DNA of 64,000 nucleotides, taken from the NCBI RefSeq assembly GCF_004404055.1, contig NZ_SOHK01000007.1, forward strand, positions 413,588 through 477,587. Direction: 5' to 3'. This document shows positions 34,464 to 43,974 of the stretch, piece after piece. The notes beneath the pieces are model-generated. The model saw only the letters and a program-made list of their open reading frames with translations. It was not told where the DNA came from and made no database searches. The position numbers and the translations under genes were made by a program. Position 1 is the first letter of the stretch; the number at the start of each line of letters is the position of its first letter. The stretch is from Cryobacterium ruanii. GTDB taxonomy: Bacteria > Actinomycetota > Actinomycetes > Actinomycetales > Microbacteriaceae.

Positions 34464-36128
34464 GTGAAGAATCAACTGCCGCTCCCACACCCTGTCCGCC
34501 GCGTGCTCGCCGCCACGACCGGAATCATCGCCGTCGGCCTGCTCGTGGCCGGCTGCACCCAGGCCGGTCCGAACGAACCAGTCGGCGAGCCCCGGAGCGG
34601 CGGCACGCTCACCTACGCCTCGGGCGACGCCGAACCGAGCTGCCTCGACCCGCACGTCGGCGGAAACTTTCCTCAGGCGCTGGTCAGTGCCCAGTACCTC
34701 GAATCACTCGTCTCCCGCGACTCCGGCGGCCGGATCATTCCCTGGCTGGCCGAGTCCTGGACCCCGAGCGATGATGGCCTGACCTGGGACTTCACCCTGC
34801 GGGACGACGTGACCTTTACCGACGGCACCGTGTTCGACGCCGAAGCCGTGCGGGCCAACATCGCGCACCTGCAGGACCCGACGACGCTTTCGTCGACCGG
34901 ATACCTCGCGCTAGGCAAGGTCGCCGGCGTCGAGGCGGTCTCCTCCACCGTCGTGCGCTTCACCCTGAGCGAACCGGACAGCGCGCTGCTCGAGTCGCTG
35001 TCCCAGCCCTGGCTCGCGATGGAATCACCGACGGCCCTTCTACGCAGTCAGGACGAGAACTGCGCGAGCCCCGTTGGCACCGGCCCCTTCATCGTGGAGA
35101 GCTGGGTGAAGCAGAACGCCGTCACCCTGGTGCGGAACGACGACTACGTGTCCCCGCCGGCGGATGCCGGGCACTCCGGCCCCGCCTACCTCGACGAGGT
35201 CATTTGGCGGTTCATCCCCGACTCGGCGTCCCGCTATGCGGCCCTGCAGGCCGGTGAGGTCGACGTGATCGACAATGCCCAGCCCGACACGATCATGCAG
35301 GCCGAGCAGAGCGATGCTATCGAACAGCTCGACTCGCCTCGGCCTGGCGCCGCCAACCGTATCGAACTGAACTCGGGGCAGGCCCCCTTCGACGATGTGC
35401 GCGTTCGGGAAGCGTTCATCCGCTCGGCGAACGTCGACGACGCCGTGTCGAGCCTGTTCCAGGGCACGGCCACCCGGTCGTACTCGGCGCTGTCGAGCGT
35501 TGAGGCCACCGCCGTCTCGAACGCCGCACTGTTCGACTATGACCCAGCTGCCGCCGCAACACTGCTCGACGAAGCCGGCTGGACTGAATCGGATGCCGAC
35601 GGTTACCGTGTCAAGAACGGCGTGCGGCTGTCAGTGGAGTTTCCGGTGAGCACCAACCAGTCCATCCCGGCCGAGCAGAGCGTGTTCGAACAGATCCAGG
35701 CCACCGCGAAGGAGACCGGGTTCGAGGTGAAGCTGGCTCCGCTGGACCTCTCGAGCTGGTATGCCGCCCTCGCCGCCAACGACTACGACGCGGTAAGCGC
35801 GCCGTATACCAAGGTCGGCCCCGACGTGCTGCGCATCCTCTACCACTCCGACAGCATCGTGCCGGCTCCGAGCGGATACTTCGCCAATCTCGCCCAGGTC
35901 AGTGACCCCGACATCGATGAGTTGCTCACGACGGCGGCGCGCACGACGGATGCCGACGAGCGTCGCGACCTCTATTCCGACGCCCAGGACCGCATCCTGG
36001 AAGGCTTCTACGTTTTGCCGCTCTACGACCAGCAGAATCATTTTCTGCTGCGCAGCGACGTGGTGGGTCTCCGCACCCTGCCGACCGTGGCCGTGCCCAC
36101 GCTGTACGACGCGTGGCTGAATCGGTAG
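34464..36128 (+). CDS. ABC transporter substrate-binding lipoprotein, family 5
   Basis: This 554-residue solute-binding protein of the oligopeptide/nickel (family 5) class has a signal peptide ending in the lipobox LLVAGC (Cys31), followed by GGTLTYASGDAEPSCLDPHV. The central WTPSDDGLTWDFTLRDDV segment is typical. It captures short peptides or related compounds at the membrane surface. GTG is the start; TAACGT (34452-34457) ends six bases before it. It is the first gene of a four-gene import operon and overlaps the first permease by 16 bases. Confidence 0.93.
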   Translation: MKNQLPLPHPVRRVLAATTGIIAVGLLVAGCTQAGPNEPVGEPRSGGTLTYASGDAEPSCLDPHVGGNFPQALVSAQYLESLVSRDSGGRIIPWLAESWTPSDDGLTWDFTLRDDVTFTDGTVFDAEAVRANIAHLQDPTTLSSTGYLALGKVAGVEAVSSTVVRFTLSEPDSALLESLSQPWLAMESPTALLRSQDENCASPVGTGPFIVESWVKQNAVTLVRNDDYVSPPADAGHSGPAYLDEVIWRFIPDSASRYAALQAGEVDVIDNAQPDTIMQAEQSDAIEQLDSPRPGAANRIELNSGQAPFDDVRVREAFIRSANVDDAVSSLFQGTATRSYSALSSVEATAVSNAALFDYDPAAAATLLDEAGWTESDADGYRVKNGVRLSVEFPVSTNQSIPAEQSVFEQIQATAKETGFEVKLAPLDLSSWYAALAANDYDAVSAPYTKVGPDVLRILYHSDSIVPAPSGYFANLAQVSDPDIDELLTTAARTTDADERRDLYSDAQDRILEGFYVLPLYDQQNHFLLRSDVVGLRTLPTVAVPTLYDAWLNR

Positions 36129-37078
36129 TCCGACGCCGGGCCGCGCTGCGCGTGCTCGGACGTCTGGCGGGCCGCCTTGGCGGAGCGCTCTTCGTGTTGT
36201 GGGCGGTGGCTTCGATCACCTTCTTCGCGGTACGCCTCATACCGGGAGACCCCGCCCAAGCTGTACTCGGCGGCCCCGGATCGCAGGCCTCACCTGAAGC
36301 CCTCGCAGCGGTCACGGCAGAGTACGGCTTCGATCAGCCCGTCATCGTGCAGTATTTCGCCCAGCTCGGTCGGCTCGCCACAGGCGACCTCGGCCGGTCG
36401 TATGCACTCAACATGGACGTCGGCCCGCTCGTGCTCAGCCAACTCGGCGGCACCCTGGTGCTGGCCGTTCTCTCCCTCGCCCTGGCCTGGCTGCTCGCGC
36501 TCGCCCTGGCCACCTGGTCGACCCGTGGCGGCCTGGTCGCCGCCCGGGTGGCGACGAGCCTGGAGATCGTCGCGGCCGCACTGCCGCATTTCTGGCTCGC
36601 GACCTCGTTGATCGTCGTGCTCAGCATCTGGCTCGGTCTGCTGCCGCCGATCAGCACCGGCGGCGTCGCCGGACTAGTGCTGCCCGTGCTCACCCTGGCC
36701 ATTCCCCTGGCGGGTTTTCTCGGCCAGATCATGCGCGAATCCCTGCTCACTGCTTTGGAGAGCCCGTTCGTGCTTTCGGCTCGCGCGCGCGGCGAAAGCG
36801 AACGAGGGGCACTTTGGATCCACGCGCTGCGCCACGCCTCGCTGCCCGCGATCAGCCTCTCCGGGTGGGCGTTCGGCTCGCTGATCAGCGGCGCAGTCGT
36901 CGTCGAGACCATTTTCGCTCGCCCCGGCCTCGGCCGCACCCTCCTCGGCGCTGTCACCCTCCGGGACGTTCCCGTCGTCATCGGCGTGGTCATGATCGTC
37001 GCGGTCGCCTACATTCTGATGACCCTGCTGACGGATGCCGCCAGCCGCCTGGTCGATCCCCGATTGCGGCTGTCATGA
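36113..37078 (+). CDS. ABC transporter permease, DppB type
   Basis: This 321-residue inner-membrane subunit has about six helices. The N-terminal segment contains ITFFAVRLIPGDPAQAVLG as in DppB/OppB, and the EAA loop that docks the ATPase is ARGESERGALWIHALRHA. GTG start, overlapping the binding-protein gene. It forms the translocation channel with the following DppC-type protein. Confidence 0.93.
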   Translation: MAESVVRRRAALRVLGRLAGRLGGALFVLWAVASITFFAVRLIPGDPAQAVLGGPGSQASPEALAAVTAEYGFDQPVIVQYFAQLGRLATGDLGRSYALNMDVGPLVLSQLGGTLVLAVLSLALAWLLALALATWSTRGGLVAARVATSLEIVAAALPHFWLATSLIVVLSIWLGLLPPISTGGVAGLVLPVLTLAIPLAGFLGQIMRESLLTALESPFVLSARARGESERGALWIHALRHASLPAISLSGWAFGSLISGAVVVETIFARPGLGRTLLGAVTLRDVPVVIGVVMIVAVAYILMTLLTDAASRLVDPRLRLS

Positions 37079-37935
37079 GCGACCTGGAGGTGCGGGCAAG
37101 GCTCGCGACTCGCGCCGACCGGTTGGGTCAGCCGCGGCGCCTCGGTGTCGCCGAAAGTGTCGCAGGCATGCTTGCGCTGCTCCTGCTGGTCTCGGCTCTA
37201 GCGCCACAGCTTCTCGCTCCCGGAGACCCGCTCGGCATCGACCCGCTCTCGGCGTTTGAGCCGCCGAACCTCGCGCACGGTTTCGGCACCGACGAATCGG
37301 GCCGGGACATCTACACCCGGGTCGTGCACGGCACACAGTCCTCGCTCCTGATCGGTGCGGCCGCGACGGCGATCGGTTTGGGGCTCGGCATCGTACTGGG
37401 CACCCTCGCCGGAATGCTCGGCCGTGTCGTGGACTTCACCGTGAACCGGTTTCTTGAAGTGTTGTTCGCTTTTCCCGGGCTGCTGTTGGCGCTGCTGTTC
37501 ATCGTTATCTTCGGCCCCGGTGTGGCGACCGCCACGATCGCCGTGGGGCTGTCGACCGCGCCCGGGTATGCCCGCATCATTCGAGCGCAGCTGATCTCGG
37601 TACGATCGACGGCGTTCGTCGAAGCAGCGACCGTGCTCGGCCGCACCCGCTGGCAGATCCTGCGACGCCACATCCTGCCGAACACCCTCGCGCCGCTGTT
37701 CGTGCTCGCGACCCTCGGCATCGGTCAGGCCATCGTCTGGGCCGCAACCCTCAGCTACCTCGGCCTCGGTGCCGAACCGCCGACCGCGGAGTGGGGCGCC
37801 ATGCTCTCGGCCGGGCGCACCTACATCACCTCGGCCTGGTGGATGAGCTTCTTTCCCGGCCTGTTCATCGTGCTGACCGCTGTGACCGCCACGGTGCTCG
37901 GCCGCGGCATCGACCGGCGAATGAGGCATCTGTGA
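37075..37935 (+). CDS. ABC transporter permease, DppC type
   Basis: This 286-residue partner permease overlaps its predecessor as ATGA. The HGFGTDESGRDIYTRVVHG segment before the second helix is the hallmark of DppC/OppC, and the EAA loop reads ATVLGRTRWQILRRHILPN. It overlaps the ATPase gene by four bases, so all four subunits are translationally coupled. Confidence 0.94.
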   Translation: MSDLEVRARLATRADRLGQPRRLGVAESVAGMLALLLLVSALAPQLLAPGDPLGIDPLSAFEPPNLAHGFGTDESGRDIYTRVVHGTQSSLLIGAAATAIGLGLGIVLGTLAGMLGRVVDFTVNRFLEVLFAFPGLLLALLFIVIFGPGVATATIAVGLSTAPGYARIIRAQLISVRSTAFVEAATVLGRTRWQILRRHILPNTLAPLFVLATLGIGQAIVWAATLSYLGLGAEPPTAEWGAMLSAGRTYITSAWWMSFFPGLFIVLTAVTATVLGRGIDRRMRHL

Positions 37936-39593
37936 GTACCGGGGCACCCAAGAATTCACCAACGGCCGCCCTCATCGTGCGCAACCTGCGGGTCGGCTTC
38001 GGCGCGGTTGACCCGGTCGTTCGCGGGGTGTCATTCGAGATCGCCAGGGGTGAGTGCCTCGCCATCGTCGGCGAATCCGGCTCGGGCAAGAGCGTGACCG
38101 CGCGCAGCCTGCTCGGGCTCGCCGGGGCCAACGCGCGGGTCAGCGCTGACCGGCTCGAACTCGACGGGCAGAACGTGCTCGGCCTGACCGACCGTGCCTG
38201 GCGGGCACGCCGGGGCAAAACCGTTGGCCTGGTGCTGCAGGACGCTCTGGTCTCGCTCGACCCGTTGCGGCCGATCGGTCGGGAGATCGCCGACTCGCTG
38301 CGCCTGCACACCACCCTCGGCGCCGCAGCCCGCGCACGTAGGGTGCTTGAACTTCTCGACGCCGTCGGGCTGCCCGACCCCGCCCGGCAGGTGCAGAAAC
38401 TCTCCGGGCAGCTCTCCGGCGGGGAACGCCAGCGGGCGCTCATCGCCGCGGCGATCGCGCTGGACCCGCCGCTGCTCATCGCCGACGAGCCGACGACGGC
38501 GCTCGACGTGACCGTGCAGGCCCAGATTTTGGCGCTGCTGGAGCAGATCACCCTGGCCGGCACCGCCGTGCTGCTGATCAGTCACGACCTGGCCGTGGTG
38601 AGCCACGTCGCGCACCGCGTCGCCGTGATGCACGATGGCCTGCTCGTGGAAACCGGCAGCACCGCGCAGGTGCTGGGCTCACCCGCGCATGTGCAGACCC
38701 GGCGCATGGTCGCGGCGATCCCGGCCGACAAGCCACGCGGCACCCGGCTGTCGCTAAACCTTCGTGCAGCGGATGCCCCGCCGCGCATAGCTACCACCGA
38801 CAGCACGGTTGCCTGCGACAGCACCGTCGTGCTCGAGGCAAGCGGCCTGTCGAAGAGCTTTCGCCGACCGGACGGCAGCCGATTTCTCGCCGTCGACGAC
38901 GTGTCGTTCGTGCTGCATCGCGGAAGCACGCTTGGAATCGTGGGTGAGTCGGGTTCCGGCAAAACCACGACCGCGCGCCTGCTGCTCGCGCTGCTGCAAC
39001 CCGATCAGGGCGAGGTGCGGGTGTTTGGCGAACCGTGGAGCGCGGCGAGCGAGAAAACCCGCCGCGGTCTGCGTGTCGGCGTTGGGGCCATCTACCAGGA
39101 TTCCCTCGGTTCATTCGATCCGCGCTGGAGCGTCGCCGAGATCCTCCGGGACGCACTGGGCCACCGCCAACAGCGCCGCGCACCGCAGACGACGGCTCGG
39201 CTGCGCTCCCTGCTCGACGAGGTCGGCCTCGCCGCCACCGTTCTGCCCCGCCGCCCGCTCGAACTCTCCGGCGGGCAACGCCAGCGGATCGGAATTGCCC
39301 GGGCTTTGGCCGCGAGGCCCGAAATTCTCATCTGCGACGAACCGGTGTCGTCACTCGATGTGAGCGTGCAGGCCCAGGTGCTCGACCTCCTCGACGACGT
39401 GCAGCGGGACCGCGGGCTCAGCCTGATCTTCATCTCGCACGACCTCGGTGTCGTGCAGCACGTCAGCGACCAGATCGCGGTCATGCGGGCCGGGCGCATC
39501 ATGGAGAGCGGGCCGGCGGCGCGCGTATTCACCGCGCCACAGCATCCGTACTCGGTGCAGTTGCTCGCCGCCGTACCCCGACTGTCGATCTGA
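37932..39593 (+). CDS. Fused dual ATPase (DppD-DppF type) of the peptide importer
   Basis: This 553-residue protein holds two ABC modules in tandem. Module one has GESGSGKS (47-54), LSGGERQR and LLIADEPTTALD; module two has GESGSGKTTTAR, LSGGQRQRIGIARAL and LICDEPVSSLD. Both have the H-loop (ISHDL). Each powers import by the preceding permeases, and the fusion replaces two separate OppD/OppF genes. The GTG start overlaps the permease stop as GTGA. A linker of about 50 residues joins the modules; the C-terminal oligopeptide-ATPase extension (PQHPYSVQLLAAVP) is present. Confidence 0.94.
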   Translation: MSTGAPKNSPTAALIVRNLRVGFGAVDPVVRGVSFEIARGECLAIVGESGSGKSVTARSLLGLAGANARVSADRLELDGQNVLGLTDRAWRARRGKTVGLVLQDALVSLDPLRPIGREIADSLRLHTTLGAAARARRVLELLDAVGLPDPARQVQKLSGQLSGGERQRALIAAAIALDPPLLIADEPTTALDVTVQAQILALLEQITLAGTAVLLISHDLAVVSHVAHRVAVMHDGLLVETGSTAQVLGSPAHVQTRRMVAAIPADKPRGTRLSLNLRAADAPPRIATTDSTVACDSTVVLEASGLSKSFRRPDGSRFLAVDDVSFVLHRGSTLGIVGESGSGKTTTARLLLALLQPDQGEVRVFGEPWSAASEKTRRGLRVGVGAIYQDSLGSFDPRWSVAEILRDALGHRQQRRAPQTTARLRSLLDEVGLAATVLPRRPLELSGGQRQRIGIARALAARPEILICDEPVSSLDVSVQAQVLDLLDDVQRDRGLSLIFISHDLGVVQHVSDQIAVMRAGRIMESGPAARVFTAPQHPYSVQLLAAVPRLSI

Positions 39594-39719
39594 AAAAACA
39601 CGCCAAGAAGCGTTGGGGAAGCCCCCGTTCGGGGAAAAAGAGCCGATCGGGTAGATTGGACGGGCACACTCAGGCACCTCACCATCGACACGGTGCCGAA
39701 TATACCGAACCGGAGAATG

Positions 39720-42314
39720 ATGACCCACGCTGACCGCGTCCCTGAAAAGCCCGCCCTCGAAGGGCTCGAAGCCAAATGGGAGACCCGCTGGGAGAGCGAC
39801 GGCACCTACCGTTTCGCACGGGAGAACGCCACCCGGGAGACGATCTACTCGATCGACACTCCCCCGCCGACCGCGTCGGGCTCGCTGCATATCGGGCATG
39901 TTTTTTCGTATACCCACACAGACGTCATCGCTCGTTTTCAGCGGATGCGCGGCAAGAACGTGTTCTATCCGATGGGGTGGGACGACAACGGCCTGCCGAC
40001 CGAGCGTCGGGTGCAGAACTACTACGGGGTGCGCTGCGACCCCTCGCTCGGCTACACCGAGAACTTTGTTCCACCGTTCGAGGGCGGCGACGGCAAGAGC
40101 TCAAAGGCCGCCGACCAGCTGCCGATCAGCCGGCGCAACTTCATCGAATTGTGCGAAACCCTCACCAAAGAAGATGAGAAGCAGTTCGAAGCGCTCTGGC
40201 GCACCCTCGGCTTGAGCGTCGACTGGAACCAGACCTACCGCACCATCGGCCAGGAAGCCCTGTTCACCTCCCAGCTCGCCTTTCTCGGCAACGTCGAACG
40301 CGGCGAGGCCTACCAGGCCATGGCGCCCACACTGTGGGACGTCACCTTCCGCACCGCCGTTGCCCAGGCCGAGCTCGAAGACAAGGACATGCCGGCCGCG
40401 TACCACCGGGTGTCGTTCCTGAAGCCCGACGGCAGCACGATCGAGATCGAGACGACCCGGCCCGAACTGCTGCCGGCCTGCGTGGCCCTCGTCGCGCATC
40501 CCGAGGACGAACGCTACAAGCACCTCTTCGGCACCACGGTGACGACCCCGGTCTTCGGCGTCGAGGTTCCCGTTCTCGCCCACCACCTCGCCCAGAAAGA
40601 CAAGGGCTCCGGAATCGCCATGATCTGCACCTTCGGCGATGTGACCGACGTGGTCTGGTGGCGCGAACTCGACCTGCCCAACCGCGCCATAATGGGTTTC
40701 GACGGCCGCATCATCGCCGAAGTTCCTGACGCCATCACCTCCGAATTTGGCCGGGCCGCCTACGCGCAGCTCGCCGGCAAAACCGTCTTTTCCGCCAAGC
40801 AGGCCGTGGTGGAGCTACTCACGGCCAGCGGCGACCTGATCGGCGACCCGAAGCCGATCGTGCACGCCGTCAAATTCTTCGAAAAGGGCGACAAACCGCT
40901 TGAAATCGTCTCCACCCGGCAGTGGTACATCCGCAACGGCGCGCGCGACGAGAAGCTACGTGCCCGACTGCTCGAGCACGGCACCGAGCTGGCCTGGCAC
41001 CCCGAATTCATGAAGGTTCGCTACGAGAACTGGGTCAACGGGCTCACCGGCGACTGGCTCGTCTCCCGCCAGCGTTTCTTCGGTGTGCCGCTGCCGGTCT
41101 GGTACCCGCTCGACGCCGATGCCAATCCGGTCTTCGACCAGCCGATCCTGGCCACCCGCGACCTGCTGCCGGTCGACCCTTCGTCGGATACCGCGCCCGG
41201 CTACACCGAAAACCAGCGTGGCCAGGTCGACGGCTTCATCGGTGAGGTCGACGTCATGGACACCTGGGCGACGTCCTCGCTCACCCCGCAGCTCGCCGGC
41301 GGCTGGGAGCGCGACCCGGAGCTGTTCAACCTGGTCTTCCCGTACTCGCTGCGCCCTCAGGGCCAGGACATCATTCGCACCTGGCTGTTCTCGACGCTGC
41401 TGCGTGCAGAGCAGCAGCACGGCACGTCGCCGTGGCAGCACGCCGCGCTGAGCGGCTTCATCGTGGACCCCGACCGCAAGAAGATGTCAAAGTCCAAGGG
41501 CAACGTGGTCACCCCTGCCGACATGCTCGAGCTGCACGGTTCCGACGCTGTGCGCTACTGGGCGGCATCCTCTCGCCTCGGCACCGACGCGGCCTTCGAC
41601 CCGAAGAACCCGACCCAGATCAAAATCGGCCGTCGCCTCGCCATCAAAATCCTCAACGCGAGCAAGTTCGTCTCCATGTCGCAGGGCAGCAGTACAGCCC
41701 CGATCACCGAGCCGGTCGACCAGAGCATGCTGGCCGGCCTCACCGCGGTGGTCGCACAGGCCACGACCGCGTTCGAGAACTACGACCACGCTCGTGCGCT
41801 GGAATCCACCGAAAGCTTCTTCTGGACCTTCTGCGACGACTACCTCGAATTGGTGAAGGAACGCGCCTACGGCGAGCCGGGCCCGGAGCAGGCCTCGGCC
41901 GTTGCCGCGCTGCGCACCGCGCTGGCCACCCTGCTGCGCCTGTTCGCACCGTTTGTTCCGTTCGCGACCGAGGAGGCCTGGTCCTGGTCGAACGACGGCT
42001 CGGTGCACACCGCGCCGTGGCCGGTCGCGGCCGACCTGCTCGGCAGCGACGAGGTGGCCACCGGCAACATCGCCCTGCTCGACCTGGCCAGTCGCGCGCT
42101 CACCGGCATCCGTCGTGCCAAGACGGACGCGAAGGCGTCGCAAAAATCCGAGGTGGTTTCCGCAGTAATATGCGGTGCACCCGCCGAGATCGCACTACTC
42201 ACCCTGGCCGCCGCCGATCTCAAAGCGGTCGGTCGGATTCACGAATTGACCTTTGTCGACGGCAGCGAACTCGCTGTGACCGACATCGTGTTTGCCACCG
42301 TGTTGGAAAGTTAG
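39720..42314 (+). CDS. valS: Valyl-tRNA synthetase
   Basis: This 864-residue class I synthetase has HIGH as GSLHIGHVFSYTHTD and KMSKS as DRKKMSKSKGN. The editing domain (ETTRPELLPACVALVAHP) and the anticodon-binding helical domain follow. The ATG at 39720 is preferred because GGAG stands four bases away; a GTG nine codons upstream has none. The long C-terminal coiled coil of many ValS proteins is short here. It is followed closely by a GNAT gene. Confidence 0.96.
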   Translation: MTHADRVPEKPALEGLEAKWETRWESDGTYRFARENATRETIYSIDTPPPTASGSLHIGHVFSYTHTDVIARFQRMRGKNVFYPMGWDDNGLPTERRVQNYYGVRCDPSLGYTENFVPPFEGGDGKSSKAADQLPISRRNFIELCETLTKEDEKQFEALWRTLGLSVDWNQTYRTIGQEALFTSQLAFLGNVERGEAYQAMAPTLWDVTFRTAVAQAELEDKDMPAAYHRVSFLKPDGSTIEIETTRPELLPACVALVAHPEDERYKHLFGTTVTTPVFGVEVPVLAHHLAQKDKGSGIAMICTFGDVTDVVWWRELDLPNRAIMGFDGRIIAEVPDAITSEFGRAAYAQLAGKTVFSAKQAVVELLTASGDLIGDPKPIVHAVKFFEKGDKPLEIVSTRQWYIRNGARDEKLRARLLEHGTELAWHPEFMKVRYENWVNGLTGDWLVSRQRFFGVPLPVWYPLDADANPVFDQPILATRDLLPVDPSSDTAPGYTENQRGQVDGFIGEVDVMDTWATSSLTPQLAGGWERDPELFNLVFPYSLRPQGQDIIRTWLFSTLLRAEQQHGTSPWQHAALSGFIVDPDRKKMSKSKGNVVTPADMLELHGSDAVRYWAASSRLGTDAAFDPKNPTQIKIGRRLAIKILNASKFVSMSQGSSTAPITEPVDQSMLAGLTAVVAQATTAFENYDHARALESTESFFWTFCDDYLELVKERAYGEPGPEQASAVAALRTALATLLRLFAPFVPFATEEAWSWSNDGSVHTAPWPVAADLLGSDEVATGNIALLDLASRALTGIRRAKTDAKASQKSEVVSAVICGAPAEIALLTLAAADLKAVGRIHELTFVDGSELAVTDIVFATVLES

Positions 42315-42322
42315 GAGACCAG

Positions 42323-42769
42323 ATGTCAGTAACCGTGCGCCCGCTGGGCGACAAGGACTTTTTCGCCTGGCTGGGCCTGTTCGAGGGCTACAGCGCGTTC
42401 TACGAGAGCGAACTGACCGACCAGAAAGCCCTGCAGGTCTGGAGCTGGATCATCGACGCGAACAACTCTCTCAATGGTGCCGTCGCGGTCGACGAAGCGG
42501 GTGATTTCGTTGGCTTCGCGCACTACCGCACCGTACCGCGCACCCTCAGCGGCGACCTCGCCCTGTTCCTCGACGACCTGTACGTCGCTGAGGACTCCCG
42601 CGGTAGGGGCGTCGGCGCGCTGTTGATGGAATTTACCAAGGCCTACGCGCGTCAGCACAAGCTGACCCAGGTGCAGCTCGTGACCGCGGCCGACAACGCG
42701 ACCGCGCAGGTACTCTACGACCAGCTCGGCACCCGCACCGACTGGGTCACCTACGAGATCGACGCCTAG
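42323..42769 (+). CDS. GNAT family N-acetyltransferase
   Basis: This 148-residue acetyl-CoA-dependent acetyltransferase has the binding motif EDSRGRGVGALLMEF and the following VTAADNATAQVLYDQLG helix-strand typical of small-molecule GNATs. The substrate is not evident. AGGAG lies seven bases before the ATG. It is eight bases downstream of valS and three bases upstream of a small gene, so the three are probably one transcript. Confidence 0.9.
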   Translation: MSVTVRPLGDKDFFAWLGLFEGYSAFYESELTDQKALQVWSWIIDANNSLNGAVAVDEAGDFVGFAHYRTVPRTLSGDLALFLDDLYVAEDSRGRGVGALLMEFTKAYARQHKLTQVQLVTAADNATAQVLYDQLGTRTDWVTYEIDA

Positions 42770-42772
42770 ACC

Positions 42773-43042
42773 ATGCAGCTGGGAACCCGATGGCCCATTG
42801 GCGGCACCCTGCCGACCGGACTTCCGCACGTCGTCGAAATCGCCGTGCGGGCCGTTGAAGAAGACCTCACGGCCATTGCCGTCGACACCAGCACCTGGCG
42901 CTGGACTCTGACCTGGCTGGAGTCCAAGCCGGTGATCGAGCTCGACGACGGCACCGTCATCCGCTTCAACCCGGTGGACGATAGTGCGACTATCACGCAG
43001 CCGTCCACCAGCACGGATGATGACGACGAGGACTGGATTTGA
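42773..43042 (+). CDS. Small hypothetical protein with acidic tail
   Basis: The product has 89 residues, soluble, with no motif that I recognise. The first 70 residues alternate strands (LPHVVEIAVRAVEED, TAIAVDTSTWRWTLTW) and end in DDGTVIRFNP; the tail TDDDDEDWI is strongly acidic. The start directly follows the GNAT stop. Its coding composition matches the neighbours. Confidence 0.7.
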   Translation: MQLGTRWPIGGTLPTGLPHVVEIAVRAVEEDLTAIAVDTSTWRWTLTWLESKPVIELDDGTVIRFNPVDDSATITQPSTSTDDDDEDWI

Positions 43043-43081
43043 GCCGTATCGGCGGTCGCGCGGCCTGACCGCCCCGCATGC

Positions 43082-43915
43082 TCAGGCGCGGGCCAGAATC
43101 TCACCGTGTGGCATGCCAAACCAGCCGTTGGGGTCACGCAGCCACTCTCGCCAGGCTGCGGCCATCCGCTTGAGGTCGGCCAGGTCGGCCACGCCGGACT
43201 CGATAGCGTGGGCCGCGAAGCTGGATTCGGTCACCCGCACCGCCCAGGATTCCCCCCACCACTCGCGCTCCGCGTCTGACGCGAAACACCAGACGGATGC
43301 GCTGCTGGTCACCTCGGTGAACCCTGCCCGCCGGGCCCAAGTCTTGAGCGAACGGCCGGCATCGGGGTCACCGCCGTTCCAGTAGTGCACCTCGCGGTAG
43401 ACCCGCATCCAGTCGACCAGGCCGTCGATGGTGGGTGCGATCATGACGCCCCCGTAGTCCACGTCGCGGGCGCCAAACACACCGCCCGGGCGCAATACCC
43501 GGCGAATCTCGGCCATCGCCGCGACCGGATCAGCCAGGTGCTGCAGCACCTGATGGGCGTGCACGATGTCAAAGGTCGCGTCGGCGAAGTCGAGCGCATA
43601 GACGTCACCGACCTGAAAACTCGCATTGTGTACCCCCTCGTCGGCGGCCAGGCCGGCCGCCCGCTCAATGATCTCGGTCGACGCGTCGAGGCCGACGACC
43701 CGTCCGGGCGTGAGCCGTCGGGCCAGGTCGACCGTGATCGTGCCGGGGCCGCAGCCGACATCGAGCAGAACACCCCCGGTGCGCAACTCCGCAATCAAGT
43801 AGGCGGCCGAATTCGCGACCGTGCGCCAGGTGTGGGAGCGGAGCACACTCTCGTGGTGACCGTGGATGTATTCGTCGCGTGGCGCGGACTCAGAATTGCC
43901 GGTCAGGTCTGTCAT
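43082..43915 (-). CDS. Class I SAM-dependent methyltransferase
   Basis: This 277-residue protein has the SAM-binding motif LLDVGCGPGTITVDLARR, the acidic residue VVGLDAST at the end of strand two, VGDVYALDFADATFDIV, and the post-motif VLQHLADPVAAMAEIRRVLRPGG of the UbiE/Methyltransf_11 group. The acceptor is unknown. It stands alone on the minus strand, convergent with the valS group. Confidence 0.92.
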   Translation of the reverse strand: MTDLTGNSESAPRDEYIHGHHESVLRSHTWRTVANSAAYLIAELRTGGVLLDVGCGPGTITVDLARRLTPGRVVGLDASTEIIERAAGLAADEGVHNASFQVGDVYALDFADATFDIVHAHQVLQHLADPVAAMAEIRRVLRPGGVFGARDVDYGGVMIAPTIDGLVDWMRVYREVHYWNGGDPDAGRSLKTWARRAGFTEVTSSASVWCFASDAEREWWGESWAVRVTESSFAAHAIESGVADLADLKRMAAAWREWLRDPNGWFGMPHGEILARA

Positions 43916-43974
43916 GGTGCGATCCTACGCGCCGCCGAAGTAGTCGCGTCGGTGGTCTTGGCTAGTGTGGAGGT

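Noticed and set aside
36814-37074. In-frame extension upstream of the DppC-type permease
   Set aside because: It lies inside the DppB-type gene; the ATGA overlap at 37075 gives the correct family N-terminus.
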